From Bradyrhizobium sp. 170 (lineage in GTDB: Bacteria; Pseudomonadota; Alphaproteobacteria; Rhizobiales; Xanthobacteraceae): a stretch of 64,000 nt of DNA. Shown one piece after another: positions 26,094 through 35,207 of this stretch; within the stretch, counting starts at the first letter, position 1, and each line of letters begins with the position of its first letter. A program made the translations under genes and the position numbers. The notes under the pieces were generated by a model. That model saw only the letters and a program-made list of their open reading frames with translations. It was not told where the DNA came from and searched no databases. The stretch spans positions 3,968,001-4,032,000 of the forward strand of contig NZ_CP064703.1 in the NCBI RefSeq assembly GCF_023101085.1. Reading direction: 5' to 3'.

Positions 26094-27047
26094 TTAAGCA
26101 TTCGGCAGGTTGCGGGCGAGCGCTTCGAGCACCGCCATCCGCACCGCCACTCCCATTTCCACCTGTTCACGGATCAGCGATTGCGCGCCGTCAGCCACGA
26201 TCGAGTCGATCTCGACACCGCGATTCATCGGTCCCGGATGCATCACCAGCGCGTCCGGCTTGGCATAGGCAAGCTTCTTCTGGTCGAGCCCGAAATAGTG
26301 GAAGTACTCCTGACTCGACGGCACGAAGGAGCCGTTCATCCGCTCGCGCTGCAACCGCAGCATCATCACGATGTCGGCGCCATTGAGGCCTTCGCGCATG
26401 TCGCGCGCGACTTCGACGCCCATCCGCTCGATGCCGCGCGGCAGCAGCGTGGAGGGGGCCACCACGCGGACACGCGCGCCCATGGTGTTGAGCAACAGGA
26501 TATTGGAACGCGCCACGCGGGAATGCATCACGTCGCCGCAGATCGCGATCACGAGCCCTTCCAGCCGGCCTTTATTACGACGGATGGTCAGCGCATCCAG
26601 CAGCGCCTGGGTCGGATGCTCGTGGGCGCCGTCGCCGGCATTGATCACGGAACCGTCAACCTTGCGCGCCAGAAGTTCCACCGCGCCGGAGGCGTGGTGC
26701 CGCACCACCAGGATATCCGGGTGCATGGCGTTGAGCGTGACTGCCGTATCCATCAGCGTCTCGCCCTTGCGGATCGAGGATGAGGACACCGACATGTTCA
26801 TGACGTCGGCGCCGAGCCGTTTCCCTGCCAGTTCGAACGAGGACTGGGTGCGGGTCGAGGCCTCGAAAAACAGGTTCACCTGGGTGCGACCGCGCAAGGA
26901 AGTGCGCTTTTTGTCCACCTGGCGGTTGAGCTCGACATATTCCTCGGAAAGGTCGAGCAGGCCGGTAATATCGGCAGCGGAAAGTCCCTCGATTCCCAGC
27001 AGATGCCGGTGCCCGAGGACGAAGGTCGATTTCGATGCAGGGGTCAT
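26094..27047 (-). CDS. pyrB: Aspartate carbamoyltransferase catalytic subunit
   Basis: A 317-residue enzyme joining carbamoyl phosphate and aspartate, the committed step of pyrimidine synthesis. The carbamoyl-phosphate site is [19 protein letters not shown] and [32 protein letters not shown] and [13 protein letters not shown] bind carbamoyl phosphate and aspartate. No pyrI regulatory gene is adjacent, in line with class A ATCases that associate with a PyrC or PyrC' chain. ATG 27047 is chosen over an upstream in-frame start. First gene of the pyrB-pyrC-plsY run. Confidence 0.95.
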   Translation of the reverse strand: MTPASKSTFVLGHRHLLGIEGLSAADITGLLDLSEEYVELNRQVDKKRTSLRGRTQVNLFFEASTRTQSSFELAGKRLGADVMNMSVSSSSIRKGETLMDTAVTLNAMHPDILVVRHHASGAVELLARKVDGSVINAGDGAHEHPTQALLDALTIRRNKGRLEGLVIAICGDVMHSRVARSNILLLNTMGARVRVVAPSTLLPRGIERMGVEVARDMREGLNGADIVMMLRLQRERMNGSFVPSSQEYFHYFGLDQKKLAYAKPDALVMHPGPMNRGVEIDSIVADGAQSLIREQVEMGVAVRMAVLEALARNLPNA

Positions 27048-27186
27048 TAAAGCCTTGCTATAGGCAGAGATGCCATGCAGGGCAAGCGTCAAATCGGGCG
27101 TCCGGACTTATCCACTAGCGCTTCGGCGGCAGGGTAAACGGCCGGACGGTAGGCCCTGACGAGCGATTCAGCTAGGATGGCGCACG

Positions 27187-28599
27187 GTGCATCAGGCTGG
27201 GCAAAACGTGCGGCATTTCATTCAATGCGTCCGGATCGCGTCATGGGCGCTGCTGGCGGCCATTGCATGCCTCCCGGCCACGTCGGCCGTCGCCGAGAAG
27301 CGCATAGCGCTCGCGATCGGCAACGACCTCTATCCCAATCTGCCCGCCGACCGGCAGCTTAAGAAGGCCGCCAACGACGCCACCACGATCGCGGGAACGC
27401 TGAAGTCGCTCGGTTTCGAAGTCATGGTCGGCACCAATCTCGGCCGTCAGGCGATGATCGACAAGCTCGCCGAATTCACCGCGCGGCTGCAGCCGGGCGA
27501 CACAGCGGCGCTGTTTTTTGCCGGACACGGCGTGGCGATTGCGGGCGTCAATTACCTGATCCCGAGCGATGTCCCGGCGGTGACCGAAGGCGCCGAAGCA
27601 CGCGTGCGCGGGGCATCGCTGGCCGAACCCGATCTGATCGCGGAGCTGCAGGCGCGCTCGGTCCGCGTCGCGCTCCTGGTGATCGATGCCTGCCGTGACA
27701 ATCCATTCCCGCGCGCCGCGGGCCGGTCGATCGGCAACACGCGGGGCCTGGCCGACGCCAAGCCAGCGCGCGGCATCTTCACGCTGTATTCCGCCGGCAT
27801 CGGCCAGACCGCGCTGGATCGCCTCGGCGGCAACGACGCCGCCCACAATTCGGTGTTCACGCGGATATTCGCCGAACAACTGAAGCGGCCGGACCTGCAT
27901 CTTGGCGATCTCGCTGTTGAAGTGCGCGAGCGCGTCGCCGAACTGGCGCTGAAAGCAACCGATGCGCGCGGTCAGCCCGCACCGCACGAGCAGACGCCGG
28001 CCTATTACGATCAAACCCTCGGCGGCCGCATCTATCTGGCGGGGCAGCCGAGCGGTGGCCGTGTTGAGCAGCCTGCCACCAAGCTTGCGAATGTCGCACC
28101 CGACACTGAGCGCGCCGTGCGTCCGTCGCGGCCGGGTGCACCCGGTGAAAGCTGCGTGCGCAACGGCCATGAGACCTATTGCGTCAGTTCGGTGCTGAAG
28201 CCGCAGTTCGGCAATTCCTACGGCGCGCAAAACCTGTTCGCCGGCTCCAGCGGCGACGCATGGGTCGAGGGCAGGGAGGGCAATGGCGTCGGCGAGTGGG
28301 TCACGATCGAGTTCGACGGGATGCGGCTCGTCAAATCCGTCACCGTCCGGAACGGCTATCAGAAGAACAACGACATTTTTCAGAAGAACAATCGCGTGCG
28401 CCAGTTGCGCGTCATATTTTCGCAAGGCGAGACGCAGACGCTCAGCCTGGCGGATCGTCTCGGCCCGGAACAGCTCAACCTGCCCAAACCGGTGAAGGCC
28501 TACTGGATGAAATTCATCATCGACGAAGTCTGGGCCGGCAACAGATACACAGATACTGCGCTCACGAAACTGGTGGTCAGCTCGGAGCGGGTGCCGTGA
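27187..28599 (+). CDS. Secreted caspase-like (C14) protein with C-terminal discoidin-like domain
   Basis: A 470-residue exported protein. A signal peptide (about 1-36, ending TSAVA) is followed by a peptidase C14 domain (about 38-280) with His114 in FFAGHG and Cys169 in VIDACRDNPF, the caspase/metacaspase dyad. A linker (280-315) precedes a C-terminal beta-sandwich (about 318-465; CVRNGHETYCVSS, WVEGREGNGVGEWVTIEF) that resembles the discoidin/NADase-type glycan-binding domain. The start is GTG with AGGA nine bases upstream. The stop overlaps the start of a VanX-type dipeptidase gene by 4 bases, so they are translationally coupled. The proteolytic target is unknown. Confidence 0.82.
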   Translation: MHQAGQNVRHFIQCVRIASWALLAAIACLPATSAVAEKRIALAIGNDLYPNLPADRQLKKAANDATTIAGTLKSLGFEVMVGTNLGRQAMIDKLAEFTARLQPGDTAALFFAGHGVAIAGVNYLIPSDVPAVTEGAEARVRGASLAEPDLIAELQARSVRVALLVIDACRDNPFPRAAGRSIGNTRGLADAKPARGIFTLYSAGIGQTALDRLGGNDAAHNSVFTRIFAEQLKRPDLHLGDLAVEVRERVAELALKATDARGQPAPHEQTPAYYDQTLGGRIYLAGQPSGGRVEQPATKLANVAPDTERAVRPSRPGAPGESCVRNGHETYCVSSVLKPQFGNSYGAQNLFAGSSGDAWVEGREGNGVGEWVTIEFDGMRLVKSVTVRNGYQKNNDIFQKNNRVRQLRVIFSQGETQTLSLADRLGPEQLNLPKPVKAYWMKFIIDEVWAGNRYTDTALTKLVVSSERVP

Positions 28600-29381
28600 T
28601 CGGCGCGAGGCGGGGCGCGGCGACATTCAGGCGAGCGGTGCTTGTCGCGATCTGCGCGGCAGGCTGCCTCACGGGCGCTGCCGCGCAGGCGCAGAAGTTG
28701 CCGGCGGGTTTCGTCTATCTGCGCGATATCGATCCGACCATCGTCCAGGATATGCGCTACGCCGGCTCGAACAACTTCGTCGGCCGTCCGCTCAGGGGCT
28801 ATGAGGCGGCAGAATGCGTGGTGAAGCGCGAGGTCGGCACGCTGCTGAAGAGCGTTCAGGAAGAACTTGCGCTGCAAAACCTGTCGCTGAAGATGTTCGA
28901 CTGCTACCGGCCGACGCGCGCGGTTGCCGATATGGTCGCCTGGTCGCGCGACGGCAAGGAGACGGTCGCCGGAAAGCGCTACAACCCGTCGTTCAGCAAG
29001 GCCGACCTGTTTCGGCTCGGCTACATCGCCGAACGCTCCGGCCATTCCACCGGCGCCGCGCTCGACCTCACCCTGGTCGATCTGAAAGCCGACAATTCGG
29101 CCACCTTCGATTCCACCAAGGACTACGGCGACTGCACCGCCAATGTGAACCTTCGCGCGCCGGACGGCAGCGTCGACATGGGCACCGGCTACGACTGTTC
29201 CGACGTCAGGTCGCACACGGCGGCGACATCCATCACCGCCGCCCAGCGCCGCTGGCGGGAGAAGCTGGTTCTGGTGATGGCGCGGCGAGGATTTGTAAAC
29301 TATTCGAAGGAGTGGTGGCACTTTTCGCTGCCGGGAGCGGGCGGGCAGGCCTATGATTTCCCGATCACGCCGCGGAAGTGA
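28596..29381 (+). CDS. D-Ala-D-Ala dipeptidase (VanX/DdpX, M15D family)
   Basis: A 261-residue exported zinc dipeptidase that cleaves D-Ala-D-Ala or other D-peptides from cell wall turnover. An N-terminal signal (about 1-33, ending AAAQA) precedes the M15D domain. Zinc ligands are in SGHSTGAALDLTL (SxHxxGxAxD) and KEWWHFSL (ExxWH). DCYRPTRAV provides the conserved Arg. The GTG start at 28596 overlaps the TGA of the caspase-like gene (GTGA) and has a GGAGCGG ribosome binding site. No vancomycin-resistance genes are nearby, so a nutrient or wall-recycling role is more likely. Confidence 0.88.
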   Translation: MIGARRGAATFRRAVLVAICAAGCLTGAAAQAQKLPAGFVYLRDIDPTIVQDMRYAGSNNFVGRPLRGYEAAECVVKREVGTLLKSVQEELALQNLSLKMFDCYRPTRAVADMVAWSRDGKETVAGKRYNPSFSKADLFRLGYIAERSGHSTGAALDLTLVDLKADNSATFDSTKDYGDCTANVNLRAPDGSVDMGTGYDCSDVRSHTAATSITAAQRRWREKLVLVMARRGFVNYSKEWWHFSLPGAGGQAYDFPITPRK

Positions 29382-29402
29382 TTCACGGTTCCAGGACCAG
29401 CC

Positions 29403-31046
29403 ATGAGCCAGGCAGCATTCACGACCCACGAGGTCTTCAACCAGTCGCCGCCGTTCGAAGATGTCGATCTCTTTGCGCTCGACCGGCCGCTGGTCGAGGC
29501 CGTCGCCGCCAATGGCGGGGCGTCGGCACAAAGCGAACTGTCGGAGTTCGGCAAGCATTGGGGCTCGGCGGCGATGGCGGAACGCGGCCGCGTCGCCAAC
29601 GAGAACACGCCAAAGCTGCGCACCTTCGATTCCCGCGGCAACCGCCGCGACGAGGTCGAATTTCATCCCGCCTATCATGAACTCATGGCGCACAGTGCGC
29701 ATGCCGGCGTGCATAATTCGACGTGGACTGCCGACGGTAAGCCCGCCGGTGGGGCGTCGGAGGTGATACGCGCTGCGAAATTCTACGTGGCCTCGCAGGT
29801 CGAGACCGGGCATCTCTGCCCGATCACCATGACGCGGGCGTCCGTTGCGGCCCTGGCGGAGCAGCCGGATCTCCTGTCCAGGGTGATGCCGGTGCTGGGC
29901 ACGCGATCCTATGATCCGGCCTTCGCGCCGTGGTGGACCAAGCGCGGCATGACGCTCGGCATGGGCATGACCGAGAAGCAGGGCGGCACCGACGTGCGCT
30001 CCAACATGACGCGGGCGGAGCGTGACGGGGACGCTTACCGTATCACCGGGCACAAATGGTTCATGTCGGCGCCGATGTGCGACGCCTTCCTGGTGCTGGC
30101 GCAGGCCGAGGAGGGGTTGAGCTGCTTCCTGATGCCGCGCTTTGCGCCTGATGGCTCGATCAACGCAATCAGGTTCCAGCGGTTGAAGGACAAGCTCGGC
30201 AACCGTTCCAACGCCTCGTCCGAAGTCGAGTTTCACGGCGCCTATGCCGAGCGCGTCGGCGCCGAGGGCAAGGGCATCCGCACCATCATCCAGATGGTGC
30301 AGTTGACGCGGCAGGATTGCGCGATTGCTTCCGCCGGCCTGATGCGATCGGGCCTGGCGCATGCGCTTCATCATGCGCGGCATCGCAGCGTGTTCCAGAA
30401 GCATCTCGCCGATCAGCCGGTGATGCAGGCGGTGCTGTCGGACATGGCGCTGCATGTCGAGGCCACGGTTGCGCTGGTGATGCGGCTGTGCCGGTCGTTC
30501 GATCGCGCGCCCGTTGACGCCAAGGAAGCCGCCTATGTGCGGCTGCTCACGCCCGCCATCAAATACTGGGTCTGCAAGAGCGCCCCTGGCTTTCTCTACG
30601 AGGCGATGGAGTGCCTCGGCGGCAATGGTTACGTGGAAGAGGGCATTCTGGCGCGGCACTACCGGGAGTCGCCGGTCAATGCGATCTGGGAAGGCTCCGG
30701 CAATGTGATGTGCCTCGACGTCCTCCGCGCGCTGTCGAGGGAGCCGGAAGTGGCGTCCAGCATCGTGCACGAACTGACCGGCGAGACGCTCGGATTGCCG
30801 GGCGCGGGTGAGGCCATCACCTTCCTCGGCAAGGCGTTCCGCCGGCCGGACAGCGAGCGTGTGGCGCGGCTGGCGGTCGAGAAGCTGGCGCTGCTGGCGG
30901 CTTCTGCCGCGCTCAATGCCGTGTCGCCACGGCATGCGCAGTTGTTCGCCGCCACGCGCCTTGCCGGGAATCACGCCAGCATGTACGGCGCGGTCGATCT
31001 GGCGAGCGAAGACGTCCGCGGGTTGCTCGAACGTGCACTGCCCTAA
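29403..31046 (+). CDS. aidB: Acyl-CoA dehydrogenase, AidB-like
   Basis: A 547-residue FAD-dependent acyl-CoA dehydrogenase of the AidB branch, which is longer than typical enzymes (about 380). Signatures are MTEKQGGTDVRSNMTRAE (flavin loop), HKWFMSAPMCDAF, and ECLGGNGYVEEGILARHYRE followed by IWEGSGNVMCLDVLRA at the C-terminal half. AidB in E. coli is part of the alkylation response and binds DNA; here the C-terminal end is shorter, so a catabolic role is also possible. It follows the VanX gene by 21 bases on the same strand. Confidence 0.85.
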   Translation: MSQAAFTTHEVFNQSPPFEDVDLFALDRPLVEAVAANGGASAQSELSEFGKHWGSAAMAERGRVANENTPKLRTFDSRGNRRDEVEFHPAYHELMAHSAHAGVHNSTWTADGKPAGGASEVIRAAKFYVASQVETGHLCPITMTRASVAALAEQPDLLSRVMPVLGTRSYDPAFAPWWTKRGMTLGMGMTEKQGGTDVRSNMTRAERDGDAYRITGHKWFMSAPMCDAFLVLAQAEEGLSCFLMPRFAPDGSINAIRFQRLKDKLGNRSNASSEVEFHGAYAERVGAEGKGIRTIIQMVQLTRQDCAIASAGLMRSGLAHALHHARHRSVFQKHLADQPVMQAVLSDMALHVEATVALVMRLCRSFDRAPVDAKEAAYVRLLTPAIKYWVCKSAPGFLYEAMECLGGNGYVEEGILARHYRESPVNAIWEGSGNVMCLDVLRALSREPEVASSIVHELTGETLGLPGAGEAITFLGKAFRRPDSERVARLAVEKLALLAASAALNAVSPRHAQLFAATRLAGNHASMYGAVDLASEDVRGLLERALP

Positions 31047-31060
31047 AAACCACGCCAGCC

Positions 31061-31182
31061 GTCATGGCCATAGCCGTCCGAAGGACGGCGTCGCTTCCGC
31101 TCGCCTATGTCCCGGCCATCCACGCCTTCTGAGCCCGCGCGGCACAAAGGACGTGGATGCCCGGCACAAGGCCGGGCATGAC
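31061..31182. repeat. Palindromic intergenic repeat (GTCATGGCC...GGGCATGAC type)
   Basis: The outer ends GTCATGGCC and GGCCGGGCATGAC are complementary, with an inner hairpin GCCGTCC-GAA-GGACGGC and paired ATCCACG/CGTGGAT. This CATGGCCGGGC..CATCCACG element is a frequent interspersed repeat of Bradyrhizobium. It fills most of the gap between aidB and the CPBP gene. Confidence 0.75.
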
Positions 31183-31202
31183 GACACCGAGAAAGTTGAT
31201 TG

Positions 31203-31973
31203 ATGGACTCCTTCACTCCCGCAAGCCCGATCACAGTTCCGCCCGCGATTCCTGACCAGCCGCCACGCGTCTGGAAATTCTGGGGCACGGCATTGTGGGG
31301 CCTGTTCATCTTTGCCGCGATGTTCGTCGGGCAGCTCACGGTCGTCGCCTATTTCGTGTTGCGGCACGGGTCGTTCGATGTCGCCGAGGCGATAAGAGTG
31401 GTCGGCGGCGGACTTACGATCTCGCTGTCGGTCATGATGGGATTGCCCGCGGTGGTGTTGGCCGTGTGGATCGCGATCCGGCCGACGCGCACTTCTTTCG
31501 CTGATTATCTCGCGCTGCGCTGGACCTCGTGGCGCAATTTCCTGATCGGTGTCGTCGCGCTGGCCGCGCTTGTCGGCTGTTGGGACCTGCTGTCGCGCGC
31601 ACTCGGACGGGAGATACAGCCGGGCTTCATGGGCGAGGTGCTGAAATCGGCGCAGACCGACGGCGCGCTGTGGTTGCTGGTGGTCGCGTTCTGCATCGCC
31701 GCCCCTGTTTCGGAAGAGATTCTCGCGCGCGGCTTCCTCTATCGCGGCTGGTCTGAATCACGCCTCGGCGTTGCCGGCGCCATCTTCCTGTCGTCGCTGG
31801 CCTGGACGTCGTTGCATCTGCAGTATGACTGGTTCTTCTTCGGCGAGGTGTTCTCGATCGGCCTGCTGCTCGGTTACCTGCGATATCGCACCAGCTCGAC
31901 CTGGCTGACGATCGTCCTGCACGGCATCAACAATCTGGCAGCGACCATTCAGACTTTCTGGCTGGCGGGCTGA
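31203..31973 (+). CDS. CPBP family intramembrane glutamic endopeptidase (1 of 2)
   Basis: A 256-residue membrane protein with about six to eight helices, of the CPBP (CAAX-protease and bacteriocin-processing, Abi) family. Family motif 1 is EEILARGFLYRG, motif 2 is WTSLHLQYDWFF (catalytic His), and motif 3 is HGINN (HxxxN). These act in the bilayer on membrane substrates; some process bacteriocins or give immunity. ATG 31203 is used; TTG 31200 would add one residue. It is followed at 56 bases by a second, divergent paralogue. Substrate unknown. Confidence 0.85.
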   Translation: MDSFTPASPITVPPAIPDQPPRVWKFWGTALWGLFIFAAMFVGQLTVVAYFVLRHGSFDVAEAIRVVGGGLTISLSVMMGLPAVVLAVWIAIRPTRTSFADYLALRWTSWRNFLIGVVALAALVGCWDLLSRALGREIQPGFMGEVLKSAQTDGALWLLVVAFCIAAPVSEEILARGFLYRGWSESRLGVAGAIFLSSLAWTSLHLQYDWFFFGEVFSIGLLLGYLRYRTSSTWLTIVLHGINNLAATIQTFWLAG

Positions 31974-32028
31974 ATGCCGATGGGGTAGAGACTCACTCCA
32001 TTCGCACCGTGAGGTTGTCACCAGAGTA

Positions 32029-32766
32029 ATGCTGGATCCAAATGATAGAAAACGGCCGGTCTCGGTAACGGCACGAGCGCCCAAAACGTGGGACTTTATG
32101 GAAACTACGTTTGTCGCTCTGGTCGCTTACGCCGCCTTCGGCCTGACAAGTTGGCTCACTCTCGTAGTGCTGGTGGCCACACGGGATAGCGCGGCCTTAT
32201 CGCCTGCCCAGCTCCAAGCAATCCCGAGAGGATGGGATAGCGCCGCATCGATATTGGGGTGTGCATCGACGGTCATCGTGATCTGGATCGCCATCGGAAT
32301 GGCGCGGCGCGAGTTCTCCGAATACCTTGCCTTGAACTGGCCCACTCGCGACGAGGTTATGGCGGCCTTGATGATCACGATCATACTCTGGTTGGGTGAG
32401 ATCGTCTTCAGGTCTCCCACGGCGCCTTCGACGAGCCCCGATCTTCCGTTCAGGGGTATCGGCGAGTTGCTAATCTTGTTTGTTGCAGTCTGTATCGCAG
32501 CGCCAATCATGGAAGAGTTCACTTTCCGTGGCTTCATGTTTCGAGGTTGGTCTGAGTCTTTTCTCGGTCCGATGGCAACCATCGTGGTGACCGCGGCAAT
32601 TTGGGGGGCAATCCACACCCAATATGATTGGTGGGGGCGCTGTTGGATCTTTGTGTCGGGTGTCGCCCTCGGCCATTTTCGCCGGCGTAGTAATTCAACG
32701 TGGCTCGCGGTGATCGTTCACTCGGGCATGAACTTCTTTCTCTTTTTAACGATGCGATACGCCTAG
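32029..32766 (+). CDS. CPBP family intramembrane glutamic endopeptidase (2 of 2)
   Basis: A 245-residue paralogue of the preceding gene with the same motif order: MEEFTFRGFMFRGWSES, AIWGAIHTQYDWWG and HSGMN. Base composition is noticeably less G/C-rich and codon use is less biased than in the neighbouring copy, suggesting separate acquisition rather than a recent tandem duplication. The stop codon overlaps that of the convergent AEC transporter gene by 4 bases (CTAG at 32763-32766). Substrate unknown. Confidence 0.83.
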   Translation: MLDPNDRKRPVSVTARAPKTWDFMETTFVALVAYAAFGLTSWLTLVVLVATRDSAALSPAQLQAIPRGWDSAASILGCASTVIVIWIAIGMARREFSEYLALNWPTRDEVMAALMITIILWLGEIVFRSPTAPSTSPDLPFRGIGELLILFVAVCIAAPIMEEFTFRGFMFRGWSESFLGPMATIVVTAAIWGAIHTQYDWWGRCWIFVSGVALGHFRRRSNSTWLAVIVHSGMNFFLFLTMRYA

Positions 32767-33695
32767 GGGGTCGCCGTTACCAGCGCGATCGCAATCGGCA
32801 TCGTGAGCGCTGCCAGGATGATCTGCAGCGTGATGATCTGCGCCAATAGCGGCGCGTCGCCGCCCATTTGCCGCGCCAGCACATAGGCGCTTGACGCCGC
32901 GGGCACCGCCGAACAGACCGTCACGATGGCGAGGTTGGAATCGGCAAGTCCAAATTTCAACGCCAACGCGACCGCGATCACCGGCATCAGCACCAGCTTG
33001 AGGAACACCGCGACGCCGGCGGCGAGGCTCGGCCGGAACAGGCCTTCAAGATGCAGGCCAGCGCCGGTCACCAGCAGCCCGATGGCGAGCGAGGAGCGGC
33101 CAAGCGCGTCCGCCACCTCGTGCCAGAGTTTGGGCAGCGGAATGTGCGTGACGTTGAGCGCCAGCCCGATCGCGCAGGCCCAGATCAGCGGATTACTCAT
33201 TACCGTCACGACAATCGAACCGGCCGAGCGCTTTTCCGGCGAGGCGTAATGGGCCAGCACCGCGACACTGAACACGTTGACCAGCGGAACGATGGCGACC
33301 ATCGCGACGGACGCCAGCGCCAGCCCGAGGTCGCCGAACAGACTGCCGGAGACGGCGAGCGCCACATAGGTCTGCCAGCGCGTCGCGCCCTGGAAGATCG
33401 AGGTAAAGGCGGGACCATCGATTGCGGCGCGGGCGAGCAGTGGACGCAGCGCAAGACACAGCAGCGACATCGCGAGCGCCGACAGCAGCAACGCGCCGCC
33501 GACGCCGGCAACCGGCACCCTGGTGAGGTCGGCCTTCACCAGCGTCTGGATCAGCAGCACCGGAAGCAGCACGTAGTAAGTCAGCCGCTCCAGCCCATGC
33601 CATTGCGTCTCGGGCCGTATCAGCGTCCGCTTCAGGATGAAGCCGAGCACGATCAGCAAGAACACCGGCAGCAGCGCCGCAATGACGACCGCCAT
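32763..33695 (-). CDS. AEC family transporter (auxin efflux carrier type)
   Basis: A 310-residue membrane transporter with about ten helices, PF03547 (AEC/Mem_trans). N-terminal LLPVFLLIVLGFILKRTLI, a central hydrophilic loop (about 165-180), and SAVPAASSAYVLARQMGGD in the C-terminal half are typical. Bacterial AEC proteins export or import small organic acids such as malate or malonate; the substrate here is unknown. It starts four bases after the end of ruvX, so it is co-transcribed with it. Confidence 0.88.
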   Translation of the reverse strand: MAVVIAALLPVFLLIVLGFILKRTLIRPETQWHGLERLTYYVLLPVLLIQTLVKADLTRVPVAGVGGALLLSALAMSLLCLALRPLLARAAIDGPAFTSIFQGATRWQTYVALAVSGSLFGDLGLALASVAMVAIVPLVNVFSVAVLAHYASPEKRSAGSIVVTVMSNPLIWACAIGLALNVTHIPLPKLWHEVADALGRSSLAIGLLVTGAGLHLEGLFRPSLAAGVAVFLKLVLMPVIAVALALKFGLADSNLAIVTVCSAVPAASSAYVLARQMGGDAPLLAQIITLQIILAALTMPIAIALVTATP

Positions 33696-33698
33696 CGC

Positions 33699-34181
33699 TT
33701 AAGCGTCCCCGCGCAGCTTCGCCAGCCGATCCAGCGCGCCCTGCAGGATGAACATGGCGGCATGCTCGTCGATCACCTCGGCGCGGCGGGCGCGGGAGAC
33801 GTCCATGCCGATCAGCTCGCGCTCGACGGCCGCGGTCGACAGCCGCTCGTCCCACAGCGCGATGGCAAGGCCGGTGAGGTTGGAGAAATTGCGGGCAAAG
33901 GCACGGGTCGATTGCGCGCGCGGACCCTCGCTGCCGTCCATATTGATGGGCAGGCCGAGCACGAAGCCGACCGCGTTGCGTTCGCCCGATATCGCCAATA
34001 GCCGCGCCGCGTCGGCCTTGAAGGCCTTGCGGTGGAGCGTTTCGACGCCGGTCGCCAGGCGGCGGTCGGGGTCGGACACGGCGACGCCAATGGTCTTGGT
34101 GCCGAGATCGAGGCCGATCAGGGCGCCGCGCTCGGGCCAGTGCGTGACGGCTTCGATCAGGGGAAGGATGGGGGCGGGCAT
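33699..34181 (-). CDS. ruvX: Holliday junction resolvase-like protein RuvX (YqgF)
   Basis: A 160-residue RNase H-fold nuclease involved in 16S rRNA 5' maturation and possibly Holliday junction resolution. Motifs: LIGLDLGTKTIGVAVSD (first Asp), LGLPINMDGSEGPRAQ (Glu region), WDERLSTAAVE (DERLS/T), and IDEHAAMFILQ (final Asp). ATG 34181 is preferred over a start five residues earlier because family members begin close to the first strand. It is the first gene of a pair with the AEC transporter; upstream is a 90-base gap and a divergent cyclase gene end. Confidence 0.92.
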   Translation of the reverse strand: MPAPILPLIEAVTHWPERGALIGLDLGTKTIGVAVSDPDRRLATGVETLHRKAFKADAARLLAISGERNAVGFVLGLPINMDGSEGPRAQSTRAFARNFSNLTGLAIALWDERLSTAAVERELIGMDVSRARRAEVIDEHAAMFILQGALDRLAKLRGDA

Positions 34182-34225
34182 GACCCCGCATAACACCGGC
34201 TCGTCATGCGCGCAAAGCCGGTCAC

Positions 34226-34255
34226 GGCGTGGCGCCCATGCGGGAACGCCACGCC
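34226..34255. terminator. Hairpin after the cyclase gene
   Basis: GGCGTGGCG and CGCCACGCC form a 9-bp stem with a 12-nt loop, 17 bases downstream of the cyclase stop (minus strand). There is no run of T after it, so it may protect the mRNA end rather than terminate. Confidence 0.4.
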
Positions 34256-34271
34256 GCCTGTCGATACGGTC

Positions 34272-35207
34272 TTACCGGATCGCGACCGGGTTGATCATGC
34301 TCTGCACCCCGCCCTTGAAGCGCGGTTGGCCGAGCACGAACAGGAACTCGTAGGCCTTGTCGGCGGCGAGTCCGGACGTATCCAGCACCTCCATGATGTA
34401 GGTGCCGTTCATCGGCAGCAGGATCTGGTGCACCTCGAACACGTTCTTGCTCTCGAACGGAATCACCTCAAGGCCCCAGGTGTCCGCGCCGATGGCGACG
34501 ACGCCCTTGCCGGTGAGGTATTTCGCGCCTTCAACGCCAAGCCCGGGCTCGCCCGAGTTGAAACGCTTGTCGTCCTTGCCGATCAGGCTGGCCCAGCCGG
34601 TGTGGAAGAGGACGACATCACCTTGGCGGATTTCGATGCCTTGCTTCTTGGCCGCTTCCTCGATTTCCTTAACGTTGAAGGCGGTGCCTTCCTTGACCAC
34701 GTCGGTCCCGAAATAAGCGGCCATGTCGAGCAGCACGCCACGTGTGACCATCGGCGGGATCTTTTCGACACCGAGCTTCTTCAGGCCGGTCGGATCCGCA
34801 AAATCGAGCAACTTGTTGCCGTTGTAATAGATGTGCTCGACGCCGATGTGGCCGAGGCCGTCCAGTTGGCTGCCGACGCCGACCCAACCCTCGATGATAT
34901 CGTCATTGTAAGTGGTCTTGCTCGGCCCGAGGCCGGGAATGCCGGCCTGTCCAGGCTGCACTACGGTGATCTTGAAGGCGCGCGGGGGATAGGCGGGCAT
35001 CTTGGAGTCCACGGGGAACCCAAGGGCGTAGGTCTTGCCAGTTTTCACGAGTTGGGCGGCTTTGACGACAAGGTCGGGCTTCATGTAGTTGGCGGCGCCG
35101 ATCTCGTCGTCCGGCCCCCATTTCGATTTCGTCCAGTCTTGAGCACTTGCCGTTCCGACCGTACCCAACAAGGCAACAGAACAGCTCAATACGAATGCAA
35201 GGCGCAT
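34272..35207 (-). CDS. Exported cyclase-family protein (PF04199)
   Basis: A 311-residue protein with a signal peptide (about 1-22, ending TASAQ). The rest belongs to the putative cyclase/kynurenine-formamidase fold, metal-dependent amide or ester hydrolases. The metal motif reads GSQLDGLGH, with Gln at the first His position of the usual HxGTHxD; this Gln subgroup is widespread and may still bind metal through Asp, the GH His and later residues. A typical later motif is DVVLFHTGW with IGADTWG. It is a lone gene, with a 206-base gap upstream (35208-35413). Confidence 0.82.
   Translation of the reverse strand: MRLAFVLSCSVALLGTVGTASAQDWTKSKWGPDDEIGAANYMKPDLVVKAAQLVKTGKTYALGFPVDSKMPAYPPRAFKITVVQPGQAGIPGLGPSKTTYNDDIIEGWVGVGSQLDGLGHIGVEHIYYNGNKLLDFADPTGLKKLGVEKIPPMVTRGVLLDMAAYFGTDVVKEGTAFNVKEIEEAAKKQGIEIRQGDVVLFHTGWASLIGKDDKRFNSGEPGLGVEGAKYLTGKGVVAIGADTWGLEVIPFESKNVFEVHQILLPMNGTYIMEVLDTSGLAADKAYEFLFVLGQPRFKGGVQSMINPVAIR

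Noticed and set aside
28500..30974. 824-codon open frame antisense to the vanX-type and aidB genes
   Set aside because: Same reason; the sense strand has intact enzyme motifs across the region.
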